Source: JAWLBR01 sp041687495 (GTDB lineage: Bacteria > Bacillota > Limnochordia > DTU087 > JAAYGB01). From it: a stretch of 64,000 nt of DNA. How positions within the stretch are numbered: the stretch's first letter is position 1; each line of letters begins with the position of its first letter. The DNA lies in the NCBI GenBank assembly GCA_041687495.1, contig JAWLBR010000002.1:1-64000 (forward strand), given 5' to 3'. Positions 24,429 to 31,705 of this stretch are shown in pieces. The notes under the pieces were generated by a model, which was given only the letters and a program-made list of their open reading frames with translations, was not told the DNA's origin and ran no database searches. Made by a program: the position numbers and the translations under genes.

Positions 24429-25799
24429 ATGCACTGGAGTGCCCAAGCGTTAGCCGGCAGTGAAGTGCAATGCGAGTGTGGTCGACTGCACAAAGTGCCG
24501 ATTCGGACGATCAGAACGGGAGCCAAGGTACTGGAGTACCTTGGCCAAGACGTGACGGAGCTGGGACTGCCCCGCAGGGCAATCATCGTCGCCGATGAGA
24601 CTACCTTCGAGCTAGCGGGAAGAGTTGTTGAACAGCAGTTGCGGGCAGCCAATGTCAGCGCAGAAACCGTGATCCTCAGGCCTCTTCGTGCTTTTGGGGG
24701 CCGAGAATGGGTTTTGCCCGACGAGCGTAGTCTTGGCCAAGCGCTGATGTCAGTAACCGACGAGCCATGCTTTCTGGTGGCGATTGGCTCCGGAACAGTA
24801 AATGATGTTGTCAGGTTTGTCTCCCACAAGACGGGCCGCACCTTTGTCAGTGTTGGGACGGCGCCATCGATGGACGGGTACGCTTCGACGGTGGCAGCGC
24901 TGCTGACGGGCAGTTTCAAGAAGACCTTACCTGCTACTTATCCCACGGCCATTTACGTTGATGCCGATGTACTGGCTAGCGCTCCGTTGGAGATGGTGGC
25001 GGCCGGATTTGGTGATTTGGTGGGGAAGTCGGTGGCTCTGGCGGACTGGATGGTGTCGCACATCCTGAACGGCGAATACTATTGCCCTACCATCTGGTCC
25101 CTGGTAGAGCAGGTATTGCAGATGGCCATCGCCGACGTTGGCGCCCTGCAGCGGCGCGATCCGCAAGCATTGGTTAGTCTGACGGAGGGGTTAATTCTCT
25201 CCGGGGTGGCGATCTTGATGTTCAACGATTCCAGGCCAGTGTCGGGAGCTGAACACGAAATGGCCCACTTCTGGGAAATTCGTGGAATTCCTGAGGGCAG
25301 CCTCTTTTACCACGGGGCTAAGGTAGCTGTTGCGACTCCCATAGTCACCAAGTTTTATCAGGAGCTGCTGGCAAGGAATCCATCGGAAATCCCCTGGGAC
25401 AAAGTTCGCACCACTCGGCCCAGCATCGACCAGTACAGTAAGCAGCTGGAGCAGGATTTTCGGGGGGCATGGCAAGCCATCGCTACCCCTACCTGGCGAG
25501 AGAGTAAGGCAGTGGAATTCGAGCGAGACAGCCAGAGCCTCCTAGTCAGCAAGTGGGAGGAGATCAGAGCAAAGGTGCCTAGTTCGCTCCTTGACGTTGA
25601 CAGAGTCCATCGGGATTTAGCGACGCTGCAGGCTCCTGCTACTCCACAGGAACTGGGGCTAAAGCGGGAATGGCTGGAGGCATCGCTGCGCAGTGCCAGG
25701 GAGATGAAGCCCCACCGCTACACGGTATTGGATCTGGCTGCCGAAATGGGCTGTCTAGAGGAGATCAGCGAATCAGTTTTGTCATGGATCTGGCCGTAG
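24429..25799 (+). CDS. sn-Glycerol-1-phosphate dehydrogenase family protein (AraM-like)
   Basis: NAD(P)H-dependent enzyme related to archaeal EgsA and bacterial AraM, which make sn-glycerol-1-phosphate from dihydroxyacetone phosphate. About 456 residues. GSGTVNDVVRFVSHKTGR is the dinucleotide loop. Metal ligands are expected in APSMDGYAS (Asp), GAEHEMAHFWE (His) and YHGAKVAVAT (His). The C-terminal ~120 residues are the helical extension of long AraM forms. The ATG at 24429 has GGAGG 7 bases upstream. In the same operon as the polyol dehydrogenase. Lipid or sugar role open. Confidence 0.85.
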   Translation: MHWSAQALAGSEVQCECGRLHKVPIRTIRTGAKVLEYLGQDVTELGLPRRAIIVADETTFELAGRVVEQQLRAANVSAETVILRPLRAFGGREWVLPDERSLGQALMSVTDEPCFLVAIGSGTVNDVVRFVSHKTGRTFVSVGTAPSMDGYASTVAALLTGSFKKTLPATYPTAIYVDADVLASAPLEMVAAGFGDLVGKSVALADWMVSHILNGEYYCPTIWSLVEQVLQMAIADVGALQRRDPQALVSLTEGLILSGVAILMFNDSRPVSGAEHEMAHFWEIRGIPEGSLFYHGAKVAVATPIVTKFYQELLARNPSEIPWDKVRTTRPSIDQYSKQLEQDFRGAWQAIATPTWRESKAVEFERDSQSLLVSKWEEIRAKVPSSLLDVDRVHRDLATLQAPATPQELGLKREWLEASLRSAREMKPHRYTVLDLAAEMGCLEEISESVLSWIWP

Positions 25800-25902
25800 T
25801 AAGCCTAGTAATAGAATGACTACGAAATGCAGGTAATGAAGAAGATTTTGGCCGCTCAAGCTGGGGCAATAGCCAAGGCTGGAGATAGGGTGATTTCCAC
25901 TT

Positions 25903-25934
25903 CCCTTGACAGTTGGCTTAGTCAAGGGTAGAAT
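25903..25934 (+). promoter_or_regulatory. SigA-type promoter overlapped by a perfect palindrome
   Basis: TTGACA (25906-25911), 17-base spacer, TAGAAT (25929-25934). The 8-bp inverted repeat CCCTTGAC-N10-GTCAAGGG (25903-25910/25921-25928) covers the -35 box and spacer, like MerR/CueR-type operators. It serves the CopZ-like gene at 26024. Confidence 0.78.
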
Positions 25935-26023
25935 AAATATAGGATACGGCAGTAGGGTATCCGGAGCGACTTGGTGGAACATTGCAGCAGCACCGGGATT
26001 TCACCGTCGAAGGAGGGGCTACT

Positions 26024-26230
26024 ATGGCACTTAGCAAGGTGTATCACGTGAGGGGAATGAGCTGTAACCACTGCGTCATGGCAGTGAAAAAGGCTTTGAC
26101 GAGTATTGATGGAGTGAACTCGGTTGACGTGGAGTTGGCAACAGGCCAAGTCACTGTGAACTTCACCGACGCGGTTGACGACGCAGTCGTCGCCGAGGCT
26201 ATACAAGACGCTGGTTATCAGCTGGCATAG
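26024..26230 (+). CDS. Heavy-metal-associated domain protein (CopZ-like metallochaperone)
   Basis: 68-residue single HMA domain with the Cu(I)-binding motif GMSCNHC near the N terminus and the ferredoxin-like fold pattern (VKKALTSIDGV, then VNFTDAV). Would carry copper in the cytosol to a CopA-type ATPase or a regulator. The ATG at 26024 follows AGGAGGGG. Expressed alone from the palindromic promoter; no CopA or CsoR is in the window. The metal is inferred from the motif. Confidence 0.9.
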   Translation: MALSKVYHVRGMSCNHCVMAVKKALTSIDGVNSVDVELATGQVTVNFTDAVDDAVVAEAIQDAGYQLA

Positions 26231-26271
26231 CTGGACAGATATGGGTACAACATACTAACGACCTACTTAAG

Positions 26272-26304
26272 CCCCAAGAGCGTACAACCGCCCTTGGGGT
26301 CTTT
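26272..26304 (+). terminator. Terminator after the CopZ-like gene
   Basis: CCCCAAG (26272-26278) pairs with CTTGGGG (26293-26299), with extra GCG/CGC inside, followed by TCTTT. Confidence 0.65.
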
Positions 26305-26386
26305 GCGCGCTCGGTATTTGCTGTCAGTACATGGTTAGGGCGACTTAATGCAAGAATAGAGGCGATAGAATAGAGGAGGCGGTAGT

Positions 26387-27070
26387 TTGTTCAAGCATGA
26401 AAAGCAGCTGCTGAATATGGTAAGGGTGCAAGCTCCCAATCCGACCTATGCTTCGATGCTGTCTGAGCAGTTGGGGGGCCCGCAGGGTGAACTGAAGGCG
26501 GCAATGCAGTACTTGTCGCAGAGCTTTCGGATCAAAGATAAAGAGATCAAGGACGTATTCATGGATATCGCTTCCGAAGAGCTGAGCCACATGGAAATGG
26601 TGGCGACCGCAGTAAACCTGCTTAACGGACACGATGTCGACTCGATGGCGGTGCAGTCTGGTCACATTGAAAGCCAAGTTCTCACGGGACTCAACCCCTT
26701 CCTAGCTAATGGCTCTGGCTTTCCTTGGACCGCAGCTTATGTCAATGTAACGGGAGATCTGGTGGCAGACATTCTTTCGAATATCGCGGCTGAGCAGCGG
26801 GCTAAGGTGGTTTACGAGTACCTCCATCGCCAAATTAACGATCAGTATGTGCGGGAAATGATCGACTTCCTACTCAATCGAGAGGAAGCGCACAATACCC
26901 TTTTCCGTGAAGCTCTGGCCAAGATCCAGGATACCGGGTCCAATCGGGACTGGGGAGTGGACGAAGATGCTCGGCTGTATTTTGATCTGTCCAGCCCAGG
27001 CAAGTACTTTGACCTAAATAACCCGCAACCACCTGCCTTCCAGAACCCAGACCAGCAGCCGTCTCACTAG
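26387..27070 (+). CDS. Manganese catalase family protein (CotJC-like)
   Basis: Di-manganese catalase fold, 227 residues. Start MFKHEKQLLNMVRVQAPNP and GGPQGELKAAMQYLSQSF are typical. The metal Glu/His ligands are in ASEELSHMEMVAT (EE-H) and AAEQRAKVVYEYLH plus NREEAHNTLF. Members detoxify H2O2; CotJC homologues are spore-coat components. The TTG at 26387 has GAGGAGGCGG upstream and is the only plausible start. Ends before a long bidirectional hairpin. Confidence 0.9.
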   Translation: MFKHEKQLLNMVRVQAPNPTYASMLSEQLGGPQGELKAAMQYLSQSFRIKDKEIKDVFMDIASEELSHMEMVATAVNLLNGHDVDSMAVQSGHIESQVLTGLNPFLANGSGFPWTAAYVNVTGDLVADILSNIAAEQRAKVVYEYLHRQINDQYVREMIDFLLNREEAHNTLFREALAKIQDTGSNRDWGVDEDARLYFDLSSPGKYFDLNNPQPPAFQNPDQQPSH

Positions 27071-27116
27071 GAACTCGTGGAATAACAGCGCAAGCTTAAC
27101 CTAGCACAGCTAACAC

Positions 27117-27153
27117 AAGGGGCTATCCCGATTTGAAATCAGGATAGCCCCTT
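27117..27153. terminator. Long bidirectional hairpin between convergent genes
   Basis: 18-base arms AAGGGGCTATCCCGATTT/AAATCAGGATAGCCCCTT with one mismatch. There is no T-run on either side, but the position between the Mn catalase and 27219 gene ends fits termination. Confidence 0.65.
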
Positions 27154-27218
27154 AGTGTGCCTCAATGCAGCGTCTCCCGGTGGGATAAGCTAACCGGAAT
27201 AACGGAATGTGATCTCGC

Positions 27219-29546
27219 CTATAGTTCTACCCCGAGCCACCAGCCCGTGGGATCGTCGCCGTCGGGGAATCCTCTTCCCCATGAGTGGCCCAGCGCAATG
27301 GCCGCTCCTGGCGTGATCGAGTAACGCCCTTTGATTCCGGTTATCGTCTGGGCAATGGAACCGCTTTCTGAGTCAACTCCAGATTTTTGCTTGTAGTGCG
27401 CTGACAAGCGAACGCGATCTGATAGATCCTTATGGGCCGCAAGTCCAACCGTGGTTGAAGTCTCTGGTCCCGGTCCATATTTCCGTTCATAGGAGGGTGC
27501 CAGTGATACCAAACGGACAAGCTCAAGCTGAGCTCCAAGAGTATAGTATTTGGCGGTGTCCTGCCCAAGCCACTCCCTGCCGGTGCTTCCCGTTATCTGA
27601 GACAGATACACCGAAGCGTCGGGGGAAATCTGTCGCGGCTGCCATAGCCCCTTGAGCTCCAGAATCCGCTCACCTGGGGTTTGACTGAGGTTGACTTGGG
27701 TTGTCAGAGTTGGCGATAGTTGCCAGGATAGCTGGGAGTCCCCCTGCCATTCCCACTGACCAGACCACTGCAGGGCAGCACTGCTGAGTAAAGATAAGCG
27801 GTTTGATGGCTTATACTCCAGGGAGGCCCCGATACTGCTGCCAAGCTGAGACTGTGCCCAAGCTGTCCCTCGGTTCTGGTACACGCTGCCATCTAGGCTC
27901 AGCCGATACCTGTCACCACTGTGGGCTAAGCTAAGGAGCAAGGAGTCCTTGCGATCAACCAAAACACTCTCGCCCGGAACTCTGCTGTCTTCACGCCTCA
28001 CGCCCAAGAAAATCTGATTTCCTGCCCCAATATGGCGAGAGACATCGGCTCCGTAGAGGCGGGTGTCTAGCCTGTCGTAGGTGGCGTAGCCAATTTGGGT
28101 GTGCTCTTTGCTGCCCCAGCCGTAGGTGAAGCTCTGATTCCAGGAGCCGCTAGAGGTGACAGTGACCCAGTTGTCCCGGCTACGTTCGCCTAGATACCCC
28201 GGATCCTTCGGGGCCCAGTTAGACGTTCGATTCTGGCCGACCCCTATACTCCAAGCATTGCCCAAGTCCTTTACCAAGGAGATCCTCGCAGACCCAGACT
28301 GCAGTCTGCCGGCGTATTCTGCAAAGCTGTCATCTGTGGTGAGACTGTATCCCGCACTAAGTTCAGCACGGTTCCAGCGTTTGAGGCCATCTAGGGACCA
28401 ACCGCGCTCTCCGGGACTGTACTCAGAGCCGGGAAAGTCAGGGAACGCTGTTCCATACCGAAATGCCTGTCCAGATAAGCGGACAGAGTCACTTAACCAT
28501 GTTCCAATCTGAGCTGACCAGGCGGTGGAGTCGGGGTGTTTTTGCTCTAGAAACAGCGGCATAGCGGCTTCCAGCTGCACCCGCTGTCTTCCGTCATCCC
28601 AGCCTCCCGAAATTGTGGCTACCTGCTTAGGAGAGCGGGGATCTGTGTCACTTAGGTATCCCAGCGCTCCGTTGTAGGGGCCACTTTGCACTGCAAGCTC
28701 ACCACCGCTGACCCGGTAACCGCCACCTTCCTGCGTCTGATACTCATAGGTGACAAATAGGCGCCCTTCGTTGCTGCCTACTCTGGCGGCGGGGGACTCA
28801 GCCAAGGACAGAGCCCCACTAACGTAGTCCAGCGTGTAGTCTGGAAAGAACATATCGATGGTCTGGCTGGGATCACCCGGCGGATGGACAGTAATCTGAA
28901 CCATTTCACTTCCGGGAACGATGTTTTCCTCGGCCAACCGATAGTGGAGTTTTCCGCTGTTGATAGAAAAGGACTCGGCATTTGGCTTTTGGTGTACAAT
29001 GCCCGAGAATCCGCTCAGCTGGACATTACCATACTTACCCGATGCGTGTAGTCCCGCCACAGGCCGGCTGTGTGAGAACAGGCTGGATGGTGTTGTGCTC
29101 CATCTGGTCTGCCACGCCGCTGCCCCCGAGGGAGCATTAGCCGAACCCAGCCAGGAACCAGCAGGCTGCGCCGTGTCGTCTTTCCCCTTAGAGATGTTCT
29201 GCTCTTTGAACCATGCTCGCCAGCTATCGGTATCGCTGTCGCCGTCGGCTTTTGCCCATCCAGAGTCGTACTCCAGGCGAAATTCGACACCGGGAGCAGT
29301 ATCCCCAGAGAGGATAAACCCATAGTCATCGCCAGCTGTGTGCGAGGTTTTCCATACTTCGGCTTGGTCTAGACTTAAGCTGACCGCTGGTGCCGCTGGC
29401 AAACCCTCGACAGGAGCCATTGGCGTGTTCAGACCGCCTGCAGCCGTAACTGGCGTCGATACCGCCAGCGATAGCAGGAGGGCCGCTGTCGAAAGCCTTA
29501 ACCTGCCCTTGGGCTTGCTTCCCAAGCTTCCTTTCCATATATTCAT
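27219..29546 (-). CDS. Predicted outer-membrane beta-barrel protein
   Basis: 775 residues with a cleavable signal peptide (basic KGRLRLS, hydrophobic core, cleavage near VTAAGG). Residues ~45-190 are an N-terminal globular part. A segment around NIVPGSEMVQITVHPPGD and FFPDYTLDYVSGALSLAE matches the pattern of a pre-barrel domain seen in outer-membrane proteins of diderm Firmicutes and Deinococcus-type bacteria. From ~280 on, alternating aromatic, Gly and Ser strands suggest a large barrel. The C terminus is WWLGVEL. The ATG at 29546 follows AAGGGGAT. No family name known. It is strong evidence for an outer membrane. Confidence 0.8.
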   Translation of the reverse strand: MNIWKGSLGSKPKGRLRLSTAALLLSLAVSTPVTAAGGLNTPMAPVEGLPAAPAVSLSLDQAEVWKTSHTAGDDYGFILSGDTAPGVEFRLEYDSGWAKADGDSDTDSWRAWFKEQNISKGKDDTAQPAGSWLGSANAPSGAAAWQTRWSTTPSSLFSHSRPVAGLHASGKYGNVQLSGFSGIVHQKPNAESFSINSGKLHYRLAEENIVPGSEMVQITVHPPGDPSQTIDMFFPDYTLDYVSGALSLAESPAARVGSNEGRLFVTYEYQTQEGGGYRVSGGELAVQSGPYNGALGYLSDTDPRSPKQVATISGGWDDGRQRVQLEAAMPLFLEQKHPDSTAWSAQIGTWLSDSVRLSGQAFRYGTAFPDFPGSEYSPGERGWSLDGLKRWNRAELSAGYSLTTDDSFAEYAGRLQSGSARISLVKDLGNAWSIGVGQNRTSNWAPKDPGYLGERSRDNWVTVTSSGSWNQSFTYGWGSKEHTQIGYATYDRLDTRLYGADVSRHIGAGNQIFLGVRREDSRVPGESVLVDRKDSLLLSLAHSGDRYRLSLDGSVYQNRGTAWAQSQLGSSIGASLEYKPSNRLSLLSSAALQWSGQWEWQGDSQLSWQLSPTLTTQVNLSQTPGERILELKGLWQPRQISPDASVYLSQITGSTGREWLGQDTAKYYTLGAQLELVRLVSLAPSYERKYGPGPETSTTVGLAAHKDLSDRVRLSAHYKQKSGVDSESGSIAQTITGIKGRYSITPGAAIALGHSWGRGFPDGDDPTGWWLGVEL

Positions 29547-29931
29547 TGGCAAATCCCCTTGCTGTTTTGGTGTAGTTAATGCTGCGTTTGGTAGCTAGTA
29601 GAAGTGCTAGTTCTGTCCTAAATACACTGGTAGCAGCGTCAAATGGAGTTGCTGTGTATCGATACAAAGGGACATTATCATATGAATTCAGCATATTCCA
29701 AAAGAAAGGCGACATCAAGGGCTAGTCCTTGCCAGTTGGTTGAAAGCAAGCTTTGCCAATGCACTAGAAGATTCCCGCTATATCAGTATCTGGGGGATAA
29801 TGCTAGGTTTTGGGGGTTGTTCCAAGTTTGCAGTCTCCAGTAAAATGATAAGTGATTAGACCACACTTTGACACAGAAGGGGTGTTTGAACCAGAAACAA
29901 TGTAAGGAAAAAAACTAGAGGGGGATTCTTT
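29547..29931. other. Intergenic region between divergent envelope genes
   Basis: 385 bases with both promoter regions. A+T-rich, no ORF that can be supported and no clear -35/-10 pair identified. Confidence 0.6.
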
Positions 29932-31080
29932 CTGAAGAAGCTAACCTATTTGTCGACGTTAGTCCTGGTCTCATGTCTAGTTCTTACGATGTCTTCTTTA
30001 GCGGCGGCAGCTACGTATCACACGGTTAGCCGGGGTGACACCCTGTATCTGATCGCCCAAAGGTATGGAGTCTCCATCGCAGCTTTGCGCAATGCCAACA
30101 ATCTGCGCAGCGATGTACTCTATCCAGGCCAAACACTGGTGGTTTCATCAGTCGGCGGGGGTTCTGGCTCCAGTTCAGGGACGCAATACGTAGTCAAAGC
30201 TGGAGATTCCCTGTGGCGGTTGTCAACTCAGTTCGGAGTCTCGATAGCTGCGATCCGTTCAGCTAACGGATTGGTCAGCGATGCTCTGCATGTAGGTCAG
30301 AAGTTGACCATTCCCGGTTCCCATTCCGGAGGTGGACAGAGCGGCAGTACTACTTATACTGTAAAGTCTGGCGACAGTTTGTACCTCATTGCCCAGCGAT
30401 TTGGTATCACGGTTAACCAGATCAGACAACTAAACGGACTGAGTTCCAACACCATCTATGTGGGGCAGACACTTAAGGTCTCTAGTACTGGGGCAAGTAA
30501 CCCAGTACCAGCTCCGCCGACCCAGCAGGTTGTGTATGTTCACTCCGTTAAGTGGGGTGAGACCCTAGAGAGCATTGGGCGCAACTATGGAGTGACTGCT
30601 CAGGCGATTGCTTCAGCAAATATGCTGACAAGCTATACGGTGAAATCACCGATGGCACTCATCATTCCAGGCCCAACCAAGAATCACGCCGGGCTGACTG
30701 GACTCTACCTTAAGCCAGGGATGTCTGTGGCAGATTTTCATCGGTTGGCTAGGATGACCTATGCTGAAGCTGGCGCTGAACCGTATAGCGGTCAAGTGGC
30801 TGTGGCAGCGGTGATCCTCAACCGGATTGCAAGTCCGAAGTTCCCTAACACTATGGACGGGGTTCTAAAACAGGCATGGCAATTTGAGCCTGTATCAAAT
30901 GGCTACTACTACAACTGTGTACCTTCGTTAAGTGCATACAAGGCAGCTCTAGACGCTGTGAATGGAGTAGATCCCAGTCGGGGAGCACTGTTCTTCTTCA
31001 ACCCGGCCAAGATCACCAACCAATGGCTGCTCAGCAAGCCGTTTGTATACCAGGTTGGCTCACACGCCTTCGCATACTAG
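29932..31080 (+). CDS. LysM-repeat spore cortex hydrolase (SleB-like), CTG start
   Basis: Secreted peptidoglycan hydrolase, about 382 residues. Three or four LysM domains (YHTVSRGDTLYLIAQRYGV, YVVKAGDSLWRLSTQFGV, YTVKSGDSLYLIAQRFGI and a diverged HSVKWGETLESIGRNYGV) are joined by Ser/Gly linkers. A C-terminal SleB/hydrolase-2 domain follows with RMTYAEAGAEPYSGQ (catalytic Glu). Degrades cortex during germination in homologues. The frame has no ATG, GTG or TTG before the signal peptide except an internal TTG at 29950; CTG at 29932 gives MKKLTYLSTLVLVS and has GAGGGGGA 6 bases upstream, so CTG is preferred. Confidence 0.85.
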   Translation: MKKLTYLSTLVLVSCLVLTMSSLAAAATYHTVSRGDTLYLIAQRYGVSIAALRNANNLRSDVLYPGQTLVVSSVGGGSGSSSGTQYVVKAGDSLWRLSTQFGVSIAAIRSANGLVSDALHVGQKLTIPGSHSGGGQSGSTTYTVKSGDSLYLIAQRFGITVNQIRQLNGLSSNTIYVGQTLKVSSTGASNPVPAPPTQQVVYVHSVKWGETLESIGRNYGVTAQAIASANMLTSYTVKSPMALIIPGPTKNHAGLTGLYLKPGMSVADFHRLARMTYAEAGAEPYSGQVAVAAVILNRIASPKFPNTMDGVLKQAWQFEPVSNGYYYNCVPSLSAYKAALDAVNGVDPSRGALFFFNPAKITNQWLLSKPFVYQVGSHAFAY

Positions 31081-31098
31081 TTCAGCCGAGGATATGCA

Positions 31099-31145
31099 GC
31101 GGGCAGTGAGGGGTAATATACCCTTCACTGCCCGCTTTATGTTTG
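31099..31145 (+). terminator. Terminator after the SleB-like gene
   Basis: 16-base arms GCGGGCAGTGAGGGGT/ACCCTTCACTGCCCGC (one mismatch), then TTTATGTTTG. Confidence 0.85.
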
Positions 31146-31255
31146 TCTATTTCACTGAATTAAGCTGCAAATAGGCTATTCGCCGTATGGACGAGTAATC
31201 TTCTCGCCTGTGTTTGCCCACTTTATAGATACTATGGGATTTGCTGGCTGATTTG

Positions 31256-31284
31256 TTGACACCTGCAGGTGACTAGAGTAGAAT
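31256..31284 (+). promoter_or_regulatory. Promoter of the arsR-cadA operon
   Basis: TTGACA (31256-31261), 17-base spacer containing the palindrome CCTGCAGG, TAGAAT (31279-31284). The downstream TTGCTTAATCGTTCAA (31294-31309) is a possible ArsR/CadC operator, matching only loosely. Confidence 0.75.
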
Positions 31285-31329
31285 ACAATTAAAAGATTGC
31301 TTAATCGTTCAAACGTGGAGGTGTCATTG

Positions 31330-31698
31330 GTGGGAGAGTGTACCAAGGGCCGCAGCGACATCTGCGACCAATACTGCCCGACGTGCAATGAGCGAGCTGA
31401 CCAGCTGCGGGAGTCGCTGCTGGAGGTTGCTGGCTTGTCGGAGTTGTTTAAGGTCTTGGGTGATGAGACCAGGACCAAAATTCTGTACCTTCTCGCACAG
31501 CAAGAACTGTGTGTTTGCGATATGGCGGAGTTACTAGATATGAGCCTTCCCGCTGTTTCTCACCATCTGCGATTGCTGAAGGCAATGCGGTTGGTGAAGT
31601 ACCGCAGAGATGGCAAGCAAGTGTACTACAGCCTCGACGATGATCACATTGTCAACCTGATTCGGCAGGCGCAAGAGCATTTTGCGGAGGAAAGGTAG
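31330..31698 (+). CDS. ArsR/SmtB-family metal-sensing repressor (CadC-like)
   Basis: Winged-helix repressor of 122 residues. Two metal-binding Cys sets are present: N-terminal CDQYCPTC and, in the alpha3 helix, ELCVCDMAELL, which is the CadC/ArsR metal site. The recognition helix is MSLPAVSHHLRLLK. Expected to release the operon on Cd(II), Zn(II) or Pb(II). The GTG at 31330 has GGAGG 8 bases upstream; a TTG at 31297 is too far. Overlaps almost into the ATPase gene (8 bases apart), a standard cadCA arrangement. Confidence 0.9.
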   Translation: MGECTKGRSDICDQYCPTCNERADQLRESLLEVAGLSELFKVLGDETRTKILYLLAQQELCVCDMAELLDMSLPAVSHHLRLLKAMRLVKYRRDGKQVYYSLDDDHIVNLIRQAQEHFAEER

Positions 31699-31705
31699 TG
31701 GCCAC

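Noticed and set aside
31176..31478. 100-codon minus-strand frame over the arsR promoter
   Set aside because: It runs antisense across a clear promoter and the repressor start; no homology pattern.
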